A stretch of DNA of 64,000 bases from Lithodes maja (taxonomy: Eukaryota > Arthropoda > Malacostraca > Decapoda > Lithodidae), in assembly GCA_037953745.1 (NCBI GenBank), contig JBAKBP010000682.1, forward strand, positions 124,001 to 188,000, in the 5' to 3' direction. Positions 21,430-32,527 of the stretch are shown here, in pieces. A program made the translations under genes and the position numbers. The notes beneath the pieces were generated by a model. The model worked only from the letters and a program-made list of their open reading frames with translations. It did no database searches and was not told where the DNA came from. Position 1 is the first letter of the stretch, and every line of letters begins with the position of its first letter.

Positions 21430-22399
21430 GGCCGAGATGGTCCGGTGCCGAAAAAGCGAGAAGAGCGTCTAGGAAAACCAAAAAAGGCCCGCAAACAAGC
21501 GTCAACTCCTTATGAACTCCAAGCGACGATGACCATCAAGCTGAGCAGTGCCTTCCTTGATAATATCCTGACTCAACCGGTCAAGGGAGAGGCAAGGAAG
21601 ACACACCAGGGGAGAGGAGGCACATCCCCCAGGAACCACCCAACCCACAGAGATAGAGCAAAGCCCATGAGGAGAAGTGGCAAGTTGGGTGGTTTGGCAC
21701 AAACAGGGGCCCCCGTGGGGTACCCCAGGATTGGGCAAAAGGCTATGAAAGGATGGAGGTGAAAACAGGAAGGGAACACAAAAACCAATAAATGAAACTG
21801 GCGAGAAAAAGGGTGGCCTAGCCGTGAGTAGAGAATGTGTCAGGGGCGAAAAACCCTGTGGTGTGAGGGAGAGGCCCCCGTGGGGTACCCCTGGATATCA
21901 CGAACCACCAAGCGCCCAGGCCCTTGAGACACAGTGAAGGCTCGAAAGGGGGGACTCGGGAATAACGCTATTTATGCGGCCGACACAAACCCTACAAACA
22001 GCACCGCCACCACGAAATCTCATATTGTGAACCAACTGTACACCTAGGCTATGAAAAAAAATGAGAACTCATAGGGGCATAGCAATTCCTGAATGAGAAA
22101 ACGAGCTAGGCTAAATGAAGCTAAAAGCTAAACCATGCCCAGACCAACAGGAAAAAAGAATATGAAAAGAGAAAGAATGAAAAACATATACGAGGAACGC
22201 CAGGCGCCCCCGTACCTTCGGTAAGCTATTTCCACACGCGTCTCCATTATACACACTGAGGAGCCCATTTACGTGTGCCCTAGATCACGTAACATCTGTC
22301 TAACAAAAAAGAAGGCCAGAAAAGCCGAAACTAACCTAAACAGGGTGAATTAAAGGAGCACAACAAAAGCGACTTCATTCAATGGAGCGCGTGAAAAAA
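21430..22399 (-). other. DIRS 5' leader, no gene recognised
   Basis: Between the palindrome cluster and the right ITR there is no convincing coding frame. A 20-bp segment GGCCCCCGTGGGGTACCCC-type occurs twice (about 21708 and 21871). The sequence becomes AT-richer toward the ITR. Confidence 0.4.
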
Positions 22400-22701
22400 T
22401 GATAACAAGAGAGGGTCGCTCATGCGCACGTTCGACAGGGATCTGCACATGACGGAACACGGGATGGGCCTTAAGCGGTAACTAAGGTAAACCCCTTTTT
22501 CTTCTCTTCTATGCTTTTTTCACCTTCGGTGGTAGTTTTGGTTAATGTACAACGTCTCCTAGAGCAAGATAAGGAGTAGACTCTAGACGTTTTCTTTTTA
22601 ACCGCGGTTGGAATGACGACATAGCAGTCAAAATAGACAAGTCGTCATTGCAATTAGGTTAATAGCCTTGACGTTGGATTTGCCAAGACTACTAACAAAT
22701 T
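22400..22701 (-). repeat. DIRS inverted terminal repeat, right
   Basis: Inverse of 14537-14835 with only scattered differences. Its last 38 bp (22664-22701) are copied in the internal complementary region. It lacks the 48-bp extension of the other end. Confidence 0.93.
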
Positions 22702-23577
22702 AACCCCTTTACTAACCTCTATTAACCCACAATAACCCATTCACCTTTCTTGCATACTCGGATAATCAAATTAGCACCTCAGCTATACCATAGAATGAAG
22801 ACTGAGCAATATAAGAGAGACGCTCCTATCACAGCTGTCCCAGTCCTCCTCGCAAAGTAGATCCAGTCTCCCTCCCCTCAATACTTCCAGTATAGCCAAA
22901 ATAGTACTTCTTACTAAGGCTCAGTTATATCACATTATGAAGGCTCCCTATAGCCATGTGCCACAACAGTAATCACCACCTTACCTATTCCCCGTATCTA
23001 TTGAGAGCTCAAATAATTCCATAAGACTCGAGATCCCTATGGCCTACAGGGTCCAAAACGAGCCTATAAACCCAGCTCCTGCCCCCAGTAAAATCAGTTG
23101 AAAGATAGACACCAACCAGTGGCTGGCCCCCTTAAGTTGACCTCTAGCTCTGCCCTTGTGTTGTTCCTGAGATTTGAGTTCCAGAGCCGGCAGACTCCGT
23201 GGCAGATTTGAGATAGAAGCATCTGTCCACGTACAAGAAATCTACGTGCACCTTATAACCTTCACACACCAGTGGGTATATAAGCGTGTAGCCAGCAACG
23301 ATCGCCAAGAGATCCGTCTTGAGAACTTCCTACATAATTATGGACCCCCTGGACGGCCGCGGAACCAGTCGTTAGCCCCCAACATCACGGACGCAAGATA
23401 ACCAGGACCAGACCAACCAAATACTACCCAAGATTCACTTTATTAGTACTACCGTGTTACAGTACTAATTAGAGACTCACTTATTAATCTTTCTATGAAG
23501 TGGCTATATCTTTGCCCCAGTATAATTCATATACAACCATTCTATTGGGAAGTGCTAAGCGTATCAGTGTTCATTAA

Positions 23578-24205
23578 CCCGGGAGCTGCGGGAAGACTCT
23601 TAAGAGTTCCCCCGGCGGACTGCGGGAAGACTCTCCTGAGTAAGTAAAATTAAAAATAAACTTTTGACATCGAAAAAAAAAAAAAAATTATTTTTATTTT
23701 TTTATTTTTTATTTTTTTTTTGGCCCCTGGGCCATGCAAAATCTCAGTCCTCTACCTCCCCTCCTTCCCCACTTTCCTCCTATCCCTTAGTTATCACCTA
23801 TTTTCCCTATTATTCCCTTATTCTGAGGTATATTTTCGTGCTAACATTAGCGAGTTGCAAGCAGGGTGTTGTCATCACTGATAGCAATCGAGTGCAAGAG
23901 AGAGAGAGAGAGAGTATCGATCGACTGTGTCGCAGTGGCCTTGGGGAAAATTGGCGGGAAGGTAGCTTGCCTCACCCATACATTATACAACTCGCGGGCT
24001 ATATCTCCGATTTTGACCATCCAAACGCTGTTTTCACTCGTTTTATTGTTGTTTCAGGTTAATACCTTTATAATCAACCCATAATAGGCGCATATGGATA
24101 ATTATTAATGCTATTAATGGTACAATGAATATTTTAGTGACGAAAAACCTCAAATACGTCAGCACAGGGGGAGCTTTTCAATTACCCCCGTGCGCACTTC
24201 AGAGG
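23578..24205 (+). mobile_element. TTAA element family B, copy in the Gypsy-1 5' LTR (628 bp)
   Basis: TTAA at 23574-23577 and 24206-24209. The 3' LTR has the uninterrupted TTAATTAA at 35310-35317. Ends CCCGGGAGCTGCGGG and ...ACTTCAGAGG. Interior as other B copies: TCTTAAGAG palindromes, A/T tract (23673-23721), GAGAGAGAGAGAGAGAG microsatellite near 23897. No transposase. Confidence 0.9.
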
Positions 24206-24494
24206 TTAATTAACAGGCGACATTAACTCTCGTAATTACCCCTATTCAGATATTATTACATAGAAGTAAAACCCTAGTGATATCTAACGTTCGCCCACTG
24301 ATTTGTGTTCTACATATTTCTGCTATAAGAATATAAAACTTAGATCAGTACCCCCCTGAGGTTACTAGAATTCCCGTGCTCTAAAAATACGTGTGTCTAA
24401 TTCTAGTCTGTGAACTACTACTTGTGCACCAGAACTGCCAGTAATAAATCTAATTAGTGAAATTGAATCTATAAGTAACATTGATGTCTTCCAG

Positions 24495-24502
24495 TATATA
24501 AA
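24495..24502 (+). promoter_or_regulatory. LTR TATA box (5' LTR)
   Basis: TATATAAA, about 160 bp upstream of the poly(A) signal and 308 bp before the LTR end. Expected start near 24525. The same box is at 35597-35604 in the 3' LTR. The Gypsy-2 LTRs have a degraded version (AGTAAAATAAAA). Confidence 0.6.
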
Positions 24503-24655
24503 CTTGCGAACCAAGCCAGTGATCAGAAGAGTATACCTGAACATTGGAAGTGGGAGACTAGGCTCCATCCAGATCCACTAATGCTAGTTGTTCATTTCTA
24601 TCATTTGTCTTGTATGAGTATTCATACCTTCTTATGCTTCCTACTAATCATCTTC

Positions 24656-24661
24656 AATAAA
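24656..24661 (+). promoter_or_regulatory. LTR poly(A) signal (5' LTR)
   Basis: AATAAA followed by a GT-rich stretch (GTGATCGTGTGTCTTGTTAC). Together with the TATA box it places R at roughly 24525-24680 and leaves a U5 of about 120 bp and a U3 of over 3 kb. Confidence 0.65.
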
Positions 24662-24802
24662 CGTGATCGTGTGTCTTGTTACCGTGTGTTTATTTTGTGT
24701 TCTCTATTCCTCATACCTTGTATTATGCATGCAGCCTTATATACCCAGTCAGTTAGAACTCACATTATCCAAGTTAATCCTGTAGAAAAACAGGGCATAA
24801 CA

Positions 24803-24822
24803 TTGGCGGCAGCGGTGGTTCT
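24803..24822 (+). promoter_or_regulatory. Candidate primer-binding site, Gypsy-1
   Basis: The internal region begins T-TGGCGGCAGCGGTGG directly after the LTR end; TGG is the complement of a tRNA CCA tail. The same sequence follows the Gypsy-2 5' LTR. The primer tRNA was not identified. Confidence 0.5.
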
Positions 24823-24883
24823 TGATTCGGATAAAAGGTTGCATTACATTGCAAGTTTGGAACAGCCAGAACACGATAACATC

Positions 24884-25837
24884 ATGGCGCATCGTTCTCA
24901 CATTCCCATCCCACATTATGATGGAGAAACTTATGAGATCGAAACGTTCATGGACATAGTGAAACCCGTACTTGACCTAGTTTATACCACGGACGCAGAA
25001 AAGATAGCCGTGACATTAACGCACCTGGGAAAAGCCGTTTCCCTGGTTGCCTACCAAGTGCACCTTGCTCTCACATGGGACGAATTTCGCCCAATAGTGA
25101 TAGAAGCCATTAAACCTTCGTTGGGCGTTTTCGTGGCCCACACCCGTATCCAAGACACTAAATTCGAAGGCGATATAGATGCCACAGTGAATAAGATCGC
25201 CCAACATATAAAAGTTTCTTTCCCCACATTGACCAGAATCCAACAAGAGCAGCAGATTCTGGTCAACCTTGTATCAATATTGCCCTCAGCAGTAAAAGAT
25301 CATTTCCGTGTGCACGATTTCGTCGGATATCAAAAAGATCTCATTACGATCCGACGTATTTTGGCCGTGCGCACAGAAGCACCCACCCAAATCGCTGTAA
25401 TAAAGAGGTTTCCCACACACCCGCAGCACCCCGACCACCAAAACTCCAAGAATGCCTACCCATCCTCATCCTTCCACAACAGACCCAGCTACCCTTCCGG
25501 CAAGCCCCAACCCAGTAGGCCCCGGTTCCAACCTACCCAGCCACGCAGAATCTTCAACCGGAACAAAACCTACAACACCTACCAAAGTAAACACCCTACA
25601 TTAGAAATTATCAACCCCTATGATTTCCCTGCCTGTAGTGCTCAGTGTGCCCTCCATCAAATTCGTGACTCTGCCAAACCTCGCCTCTTTACTCCTCGCA
25701 TTTCTGTAAATGAAGAGGAGTTGGGACAAGAGGAAGAAATGGAGGAAATGCACACCAGAGAAATAGCCCCTATCATGACCTCAGATGACACCGAGGAAAC
25801 CCTGGAGAAGGTAGATACCGACTCCCAGGATTTTTAA
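24884..25837 (+). CDS. gag: Gypsy-1 Gag
   Basis: 317 codons from the first ATG after the LTR (MAHRSH). The frame is also open upstream into the LTR, but the Gypsy-2 copy has the same ATG (MAQPTN), which supports this start. The central part (FEGDIDATVNKIAQHI, QQEQQILVNLVSILPSAVKD, LITIRRILAV) is a helical capsid-like region. A basic Pro/Ser/Arg-rich part follows (about residues 180-235). Near the end is CSAQCALHQI; in Gypsy-2 the equivalent is C-x3-C-x2-H-x2-C, which could be a degenerate zinc knuckle, and Gypsy-1 has lost the last Cys. The C-terminus is acidic. It would form the intracellular virus-like particle. Confidence 0.8.
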   Translation: MAHRSHIPIPHYDGETYEIETFMDIVKPVLDLVYTTDAEKIAVTLTHLGKAVSLVAYQVHLALTWDEFRPIVIEAIKPSLGVFVAHTRIQDTKFEGDIDATVNKIAQHIKVSFPTLTRIQQEQQILVNLVSILPSAVKDHFRVHDFVGYQKDLITIRRILAVRTEAPTQIAVIKRFPTHPQHPDHQNSKNAYPSSSFHNRPSYPSGKPQPSRPRFQPTQPRRIFNRNKTYNTYQSKHPTLEIINPYDFPACSAQCALHQIRDSAKPRLFTPRISVNEEELGQEEEMEEMHTREIAPIMTSDDTEETLEKVDTDSQDF

Positions 25838-25904
25838 AGTACCCCCCGCCCAAGATGGCCTCGGCGGGGACGCCATAACTGACCGCACTGCCCCCATTTA
25901 TTAC

Positions 25905-26360
25905 ATGGCCAAAATCAAGGACATTCCTGTCCGCTTGTTAATCGACACGGGAGCTGCCAAGTCATGTTTGTTCAAGTCTTATTATGATCAACACCACCGA
26001 CTATTTGGCCCCTTGTTAACCACCAAAGCAGAACTAATCTCAGCTGCTGATACCTACTTAAATCTCCTAGGAGACACTTTGCCCCTGTCAGTAACTACTC
26101 CTGCCCCCCATGCTCGTTGTTATCACACGTTCACAGTATTTTCCTCCCACTGTAAACATTACGAAGGTTTCCTTGGACTTGACCTCCTTCAAAAACTCCA
26201 AGCCCAGGTTGACTGCGGCCAGAGGCTGATCTCATTCAAAACAAAAAAAATCCAACCCAAAGCCTCTGACAAACCATTCACGCAGAAACCTATTCACAAA
26301 AAGAAAAAAACACCTTCCCCCTCAACAAACTCTGAGTCAGGGTTACCAAGTTGCAGCTAG
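25905..26360 (+). pseudogene. Gypsy-1 aspartic protease
   Basis: Contains VRLLIDTGAAKSCLF (the DTGA active-site motif) and FLGLDLLQKLQAQVDCGQ (the conserved hydrophobic-G end of retropepsins). In Gypsy-2 this frame overlaps gag in the -1 register. In Gypsy-1 a base is missing from the G run near 25865, so the overlap is lost and the frame starts only at an internal Met (MAKIKDIP). A second indel closes it at 26360. Confidence 0.85.
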
Positions 26361-26430
26361 CACTAAGGTAACTTCTAACCCCTCCCCTTGCCCCGAGTTC
26401 TCTCAGAATATCACTCAATTCGTTGAAAAA

Positions 26431-26702
26431 ATGCCTCAACAAACGAAAGAAGACAAGTCCAAGCAACTCCCTCTCGGTAATCCCCCCAATTCTCGTAACT
26501 CTGTCCAGGATAAATCCTCCCATGTTTCCAGGACAGACTCTGATGTATGTAACCACAATTCTATCAAATATTTATGTACACATGTTTCCAGGGAAAATGC
26601 CGACCTATGTACCCAACAATGTTTTCCCCATGCCCCCAGAAATGTTCAGCTATTCCACAATCAACAAAATTCCCCTTGTGACAGTTTTCCGTCAGTAGCT
26701 CC

Positions 26703-26733
<31 letters not shown>

Positions 26734-27987
26734 ATTCACACCCCTAGAAAACTTCACAACCCCACATTTGACTCGCCCTCTCATGACAAACAAACTCACC
26801 AGTCCCAGATAACCTCTAACCAGACCGTGACTGCCACCAAGAAAATTCCCCAAATTCGTCCTGTTAACAACCCCAAATCAATACATCAGTCCTCCACCAA
26901 TAACCCATGTTCTACACCTAACTCTTCCCCAACCAACCCTCCGCAATCCCACCAACAAATCCCGTTTTCTAACTCGCTCACCTCTCACCACCCTGACCCT
27001 CCCACACGCACCGTTAATCCTCCCCTCACGCGTGACGACCTAGGGACCCAACCATGTTCCCCCCATGCCCCCAGAAATGTCCAGCTATTCCACAACCAAC
27101 CAAATTCCCCTTGTGACAGTTTTCCGTCGGTAGCTCCCTTCCACCCCCACACAATTCACACCCCTAGAAAACTTCAAAACCCCACACTTGACTCGCCCTC
27201 TCATGACAGACAAACCCACCAATCCCATATAAACTCCAAACAAACCGTCACTGCCACCGACAAAACTCCCCAAATTCGTCCTTCTAACAACCACCAATCA
27301 GTACATCAGTCCTCCACCAATAACCCATCTTCTATACCTCACTCTTCCCCCACCAACCCTCCACAGTCCCTCCAACAAATTCCGTTTTCTAAATCCCTCA
27401 CACCTCGCCCCGCTGATCCTCCCACACGCGCCGTTAATCCCCCCCTCACGCGTGACCCCCACCAAAGTGACCTTTCCCCCCTTATGCGTACCGAGCACCT
27501 GCTGGCCAGTCGATCCCCCACCATCATTAGCCCAGCTGTAGTTCAAGATAAATGCCAAATTCCCCCCCGGCATAAAAAATGGGTTAACCTTCGACCCATA
27601 CCCCAAACTCACATGATATTTTCCCCCACTACCACGTCCACCAACCCCTATCGTTGCCTCTTACAACCCGCCATCATTTCCGCTCGCATCAACCACATTC
27701 TCGTGGCAAATATCTCTGAGGAATCCCTGACATTACCAAAAGGTCTCATTATAGGAGACCTCGAAACTTTTGATGACCTCCCCATAGATTTTAATGACAC
27801 CCCTACCAGCCTCCAATTGCCCCCTCTCCCGGACACATTATCCGACCACCAAAAACACAGCATGTACGACCTATTGCTAGAGTTCAGTGACGTGTTTGCC
27901 CAACAACCCACTGAAATCGGACAGACCGATGTAGAACAACACATCATTAACACCACAGGCCCCCCCCATAAGACAACCATCCCGTAG
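26431..27987 (+). pseudogene. Gypsy-1 pol linker (Pro/Ser/Thr/Asn-rich) before RT
   Basis: 518 codons, mostly low complexity. The block HAPRNVQLFHN...NSPCDSFPSVAPF...HTIHTPRKL occurs twice (from about 26628 and 27065), a tandem duplication of about 430 bp. Gypsy-2 has it in a shortened form. The last 150 residues (PAIISARINHILVANISEE, LPKGLIIGDLETFDDLP, LLEFSDVFAQQPTEIGQTDV) are the conserved lead-in to a Gypsy RT. The frame is lost at 27987, and the next 130 bp, covering RT motif 1, carry a deletion of about 22 bp relative to Gypsy-2. Confidence 0.75.
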
Positions 27988-28121
27988 AAAAAATCCCATA
28001 CAACGCCAGGAAGAGATGTTAGAGGCCGGTATTGCCACACCGTCCATTAGTCCATTAGTCCCCTGTTGTCCTAGTAAAAGAGAAAGATGGGTCAACCCGT
28101 TTTAGCGTCGATTACAGGAGA

Positions 28122-29975
28122 TTGAATGACGTAACCATTAAGGACGCTACGCCATTACCCAGGATAGACGATTCCCTTGACTCCCTATACGGATCCAGAT
28201 GGTTCACTACCCTCGACTTGCAAGCAGGGTATTGGCAAGTGCCTATCAAGGCAGAGGACCAAGAAAAAACAGCATTTTCCACTAGTGGTGGCCACCACTA
28301 CGAATTTAACGTCCTACCTTTTGGCCTCTGTAACGGACCCGCCACTTTCTCCCGTTTGATGGAAGCGGTATTACATGCCCTAACCTGGGAAGCCTGCCTA
28401 GCCTATCTAGACGATATTATTGTGTACTCACCGACCTGGGAAGAACATCTCCTTAGGTTGAGACAAGTCCTTCAAAGAATCCGAGCCGCCGGGTTGAAAT
28501 TAAAACCCTCAAAGTGCGAGATTGCCCGAAATAAGGTAGATTTCCTAGGCCACGTAATATCTGAACATGGTATTGCACCAGACCCAAAGAAACTTCAAGC
28601 CATACAAAACCAACCCCCACCCACCACCGTTAAAGGAGTACGTTCTTTTCTAGGTTTAGCCACATACTACAGACGTTTCGTCCCCCACTTTGCCACCATA
28701 GCCAGACCCCTCCACCAACTCACCCACAAAGACACCCCATTCACCTGGACACCTGAAAGAGACCTCGCTTTTAACACTTTGAAAGAAAAGCTAATCCAAG
28801 CCCCTATTGTCGCTTTCCCTGATTACCATAAACCTTTCCGTCTTTATACCGACGTATCTCTGTACGCCATTGGTGCAGTTTTAGCTCAAGTCAGAGACGA
28901 AGAGGAACATGTGATAGCGTATGCCAGCTCCACCCTCAACCAAGCACAACAGAATTATGCAGCCACCAAGAGAGAGTGCCTAGGGATCATTTGGGCACTC
29001 AGCCACTTCCGGTCATTTGTGTTGGGCGCAAAACTCGATATAATAACCGACCATCAATCTTTGCAATGGTTGCGTAAGTGCGAAACCAACTCAGCCATTT
29101 TGGTACGTTGGAGGGAGACACTAGAGGACTACGATTTTACAATACAGTATCGTCCAGGCAAACTTCACACCAATGCAGACGCCCTGTCACGTTTCCCAGT
29201 ACCAAAAGACCCCCCCACCAACCTAGCCACCTTACAAAACACTGAGCTTTTATCTACCCCCATCCACCAACATAATTCCCCCTCAGCCCCCTCACTAATT
29301 CAATCTTGGGAAACGAGAATCCGACCACCCTGGATACCGTTAAATGTCTTCAGGAAACTGACTCGCTGGGGAGATCAACTTGCCACAGACTCCGGTCACA
29401 TAGTCTTAGACCCCACCATTGCCCACGACTACATGATTGCCATCCACGAGGGAAACGGCATACACCTTGGACAAAAGAAGATGTTAAAAATCTTCGCAGA
29501 TCAATACTGGACCCCCAACCCCTCCAAAATTGCACAACGAGTGACAGAATCCTGCAAACCTTGTTTATTGGGGAAGGATAGATCACGCACCCCAGGCCCA
29601 GCTGGTACCATTTCTGCCAACAAACCGTTCCAAGTCCTATCCCTCGACATCATGGGCCCGTTTCCTTCTTACGCTGGCAACCGCTATATCGTCACATTTG
29701 TTGACGTATATTCAAAATTTTTAATAGCCTGCCCAGTTAAAGACCACACAGCCACCACAGTCGCCACACTGCTTGCCACAGAAGTGTTCCCTATATTCGG
29801 CCTTCCCCTTGCTCTTCTATCCGACAATCCCCCGAGTTTAGTGGACACGTTTGGCACCAGTTCACCCAACAATGCGGTATTAAGATCAAACACTCATCCC
29901 CGTACTGGCCTCAAGGAAATGCTATATGCGAACGCAGCCATCGCACCATCAACAACCAGTTACGTACAAAAATGA
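28122..29975 (+). pseudogene. pol: Gypsy-1 RT - RNase H - integrase
   Basis: The frame begins inside RT. RT: FTTLDLQAGYWQVPI (Asp32), LPFGLCNGPATFSRLM, YLDDIIVY (Asp97-Asp98). RNase H: LYTDVSLYAIGAVLAQ, KRECLGIIWAL, ITDHQSLQWL, NADALSRF, all four acidic positions present. Integrase: HHCC finger (HEGNGIHLGQKKML, CKPCLLGK) and the core LSLDIMGPFPSYAGNRYIV with the first catalytic Asp, then LLSDN with the second. One base is missing from the C run at about 29828, so the frame is wrong after SDN and stops at 29975. The last catalytic Glu is encoded in another register. Confidence 0.9.
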
Positions 29976-30065
29976 TTGCTCTTAACACCTCAGACTGGCC
30001 ATCACAACTAAAGATGATACAATGGGGCATGAACACCTGTCCCCGAGAAGACGGTATTTCCCCTC

Positions 30066-31349
30066 ATGAACGTGTTTACGGCGTGCGCCCCCCTGTTACT
30101 GCCGTTCCACCATCACGCTCACCTCCCCTCCAATACCTCCACAATTGACCCATTGCAACATCTGCAAAACACCCTCCATACCGCCCAAACCTGTCAAGAC
30201 ACCAAAACTGATAGCCCTGATGATAAAAACCCTTCCGCCATCCATGACACCGTAATGGTAGCCAACCTCCCTGTCACCAACAAATTAGGCCCTCGCTATG
30301 TCGGGCCCTACACCATCATACAAGTCCCAAATGCCTATCAAGTCACCATCGATTATCACGGCATGACTCGCACGTTCCGAACTAGATTCGTCCGAGCGTT
30401 TAAACCTCTAAAACCACAAGACATTACCCCACCCCACACATCCGACCCTGAATTAAACACCCCTACTAACCCTTCCACTCAGGTTATGAATATTCCCATA
30501 CAAACCCCTAAGGGCCTTAGCCCTCCAGCACCGAACCGACAAATCATTCCTCAACATACCCCCCAAACTAACCTCCACAAACCCCAAGCCCCCACTATCA
30601 CACCTTCCTCCACCATGACACCTTCCTTCACTTCTGATAGTCAAGTACCTCCCCAACTTATCCAAGTACGAAAACCTCCACCCACAACCCTGAACACAAC
30701 GGAAACCCTTCCGTCTAGCCCTGACATACCTTCACCAGGCACCACAGTGAGAAAACCACCACCCCCACCCAAAACCAAGTACACACCCAACCACACCACA
30801 CAATCTACCTCAGTAACCTCACGCTACAACTTACGCCCACGACTAAAATCTTTTAAAACCTCCAGAAAACACACCCTGCTAACCCAGTTCCGTAGGGCTG
30901 CCAGACCACTATCCTCCTCCTCCTCTTCTTCTTCGTCGAATTCTCCTCCACAAAGGGAAAGAAGACGAATAATCACAAGTAAACACCATAAACCCTCTAA
31001 CTATATTCCAAAAATAACAACCCCCACCCCCCCACGAAAACACATACCTTCCTCTTCAACCTCATCCCCTCCCAACCCCCACCTCATCACCCCGAATGAC
31101 CTGCTAGATCTACCCCCACCAAACTCCCATAAAACCGCCTACTTCCACCACCAGCAAATCACCGACCCCACCAAAGAACACACCCCACACACGTTCCTAC
31201 CCCCAACCCTCCAAATTAAATCTCCACTCCCTACCCACCCGTCTAGCCCCCCCCGCATCCACCCCTTTCCCCTCCACTATCCCTGCGACCCCACCCACAC
31301 ATCAACCAACCTCCTCATCTCATCGAACCCCCAACCAACCAACCCCTAA
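30066..31349 (+). pseudogene. Gypsy-1 integrase C-terminal GPY/F module and low-complexity tail
   Basis: Carries LGPRYVGPYTIIQVPNAYQV, a GPY/F module, and FRTRFVRAFKPL. A long Pro/Thr/Ser-rich tail with SRYNLRPR (typical of Gypsy integrase tails) and a Ser run follows. No chromodomain is seen. The register differs by +1 from the integrase core, and exactly the same change is present in Gypsy-2, in a C-rich stretch (about 30085-30095). Confidence 0.7.
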
Positions 31350-31359
31350 AATATACACT

Positions 31360-32109
31360 ATGCCAACGACCAACCCCTCCTCTCACACCACGGCTAACAC
31401 GCAACTAACTCCTCACCAAAGCCCCTCCAAATTGACGGGCCCGACCTCCACACCCCCACTTGAATCCCCCCACAAAGTCGTCCCTGAGAGAACTCCCATA
31501 CATACCCCCACCAAATCCTCTTCCATTCTGCCTACCACCCTCACTCGACAAAAACCTCCACACGCATCTACCTCTCAAATAACCCCTGACCTCACCCCCA
31601 CTAAATACCCTCCACATGTAAAGCATTCTTCCCCTCAATATAAAACATCGTCGAGCGACTCAAGTCCCACGACAAACATCTACCTTCCCACCAGGACCTC
31701 CAAAGGTAGAATAATCAACAGACCCATCAGATTTAAAGACAGTTATACAAAAACAACACCCCGTTCTTACACTAAAGACCCAAGCCACACAACACACACA
31801 CCCCCTCTTCCTCATGCACCTTACCTAAACCGATATTGCACATTGCCTCAATATATTTTTCCAGCCTACAACACCACCCAAGAAAACCCCAAAAAACCCA
31901 GACTCATATCCCCCCTTCACCCCCAGCTCCGTTTTCACACGTTAATCCCTTCCCTTCAGTTAGTAACCCATTCACCAGAAGAGGCCTCCTGTCAGTCCCA
32001 CACACCTCACTCGATACATGACCTCCACCATGAACCAATCCACACCCTTCGTCGCCCCCATCCCTACCCCCACGGGGGAAAACTACAAACCATTCATACG
32101 AAAGGTTAA
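31360..32109 (+). other. Gypsy-1 Pro/Thr-rich open frame after pol
   Basis: 250 codons, extremely Pro/Thr/Ser/His-rich, no domain. Gypsy-2 keeps only part of the corresponding sequence (47630-48100), much deleted. It may be the remainder of the integrase tail or simple-composition leader of ORF3. I cannot tell which. Confidence 0.3.
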
Positions 32110-32527
32110 AGTAAAAACGTCCACAGGACGCTTAGCCCGTCTACAACGCCCATATCAAGCCCGGGCAACCGCCCTCCACAACACCGAGGACACATTCCTA
32201 CAGGTCTACATTGACCTGCAAAAGAAACCTGACCCTCGCTCTCTTGCTTGGTGGGACCTTCTAAATACACTCAAAATGACCCACCATGACTATGCTTCTT
32301 TTTACTTCATCCTTAAGGCTCGGGGATGAGCCTACAATGAAGGAGAGGGAAGTAAAATGCCCCAGAACGAGAAGCCCACCACAGAAGCCACGAGCGAACA
32401 CCACACAGAAACACCCGAAAGAAAGGCCCACAGAACGAAAGGACCAGGTGACCGAGCCAACCAGTTCAGACAGGCCGAAGCCCGCAGGGTTAAGCAGCTC
32501 CAAACCACACCTGCCTACCCCTTCTAA
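32018..32527 (+). pseudogene. Gypsy-1 ORF3, runs across the polypurine tract into the 3' LTR
   Basis: From ATG 32018 the frame encodes TPTGENYKPFIRKVKVKT, EDTFLQVYIDLQKKPD and WWDLLNTLKMTHHDYASFYF. A TGA at 32327-32329 replaces the CGA codon seen in Gypsy-2, consistent with CpG decay. After it the same frame stays open through the polypurine tract (EGEGSK) into the LTR ATG (32357) and ends at 32527 after TPAYPF. No homologue is recognised. It does not look like an envelope protein: no signal peptide or membrane segment. Confidence 0.55.
32339..32352 (+). promoter_or_regulatory. Polypurine tract, Gypsy-1
   Basis: GAAGGAGAGGGAAG, 14 purines, immediately before the 3' LTR start TAAAATG. It would prime plus-strand DNA and also encodes EGEGS of ORF3. 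Identical in Gypsy-2 (48373-48386). Confidence 0.85.

Larger units (their letters stand above)
14489..22701 (-). mobile_element. DIRS1-like tyrosine-recombinase retrotransposon (8.2 kb)
   Basis: Inserted in the Gypsy-1 5' LTR. The empty site in the 3' LTR reads CATGCATGACT-AACCCC (34430-34446); here the LTR breaks after ...GACT (14488) and resumes AACCCC at 22702. There is no target duplication beyond a shared T, as expected for tyrosine-recombinase integration. It has inverted terminal repeats of about 300 bp (14537-14835 and 22400-22701) and an internal complementary region at 14898-15011. Coding on the minus strand: gag-like region, RT, RNase H, tyrosine recombinase. The coding part is strikingly GC-rich and has long spurious frames on both strands. 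The coding frames are shifted in places. Confidence 0.93.
12092..24802 (+). mobile_element. Gypsy-1 5' LTR (subfamily B), interrupted three times
   Basis: Starts TAAAATGCCCC and ends GGGCATAACA. Subtracting the 304-bp TTAA element, the 8,213-bp DIRS element and the 628-bp TTAA element leaves about 3.56 kb, equal to the 3' LTR. Outside the insertions the two LTRs look nearly identical apart from small changes (for example a few extra bases near 23336), so Gypsy-1 is fairly young and the insertions are younger. Confidence 0.9.

Noticed and set aside
24581..24883. N-terminal extension of Gag into the LTR
   Set aside because: The frame is open, but it starts upstream of the primer-binding region and in the LTR. 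The conserved ATG at 24884/41692 is the better start.
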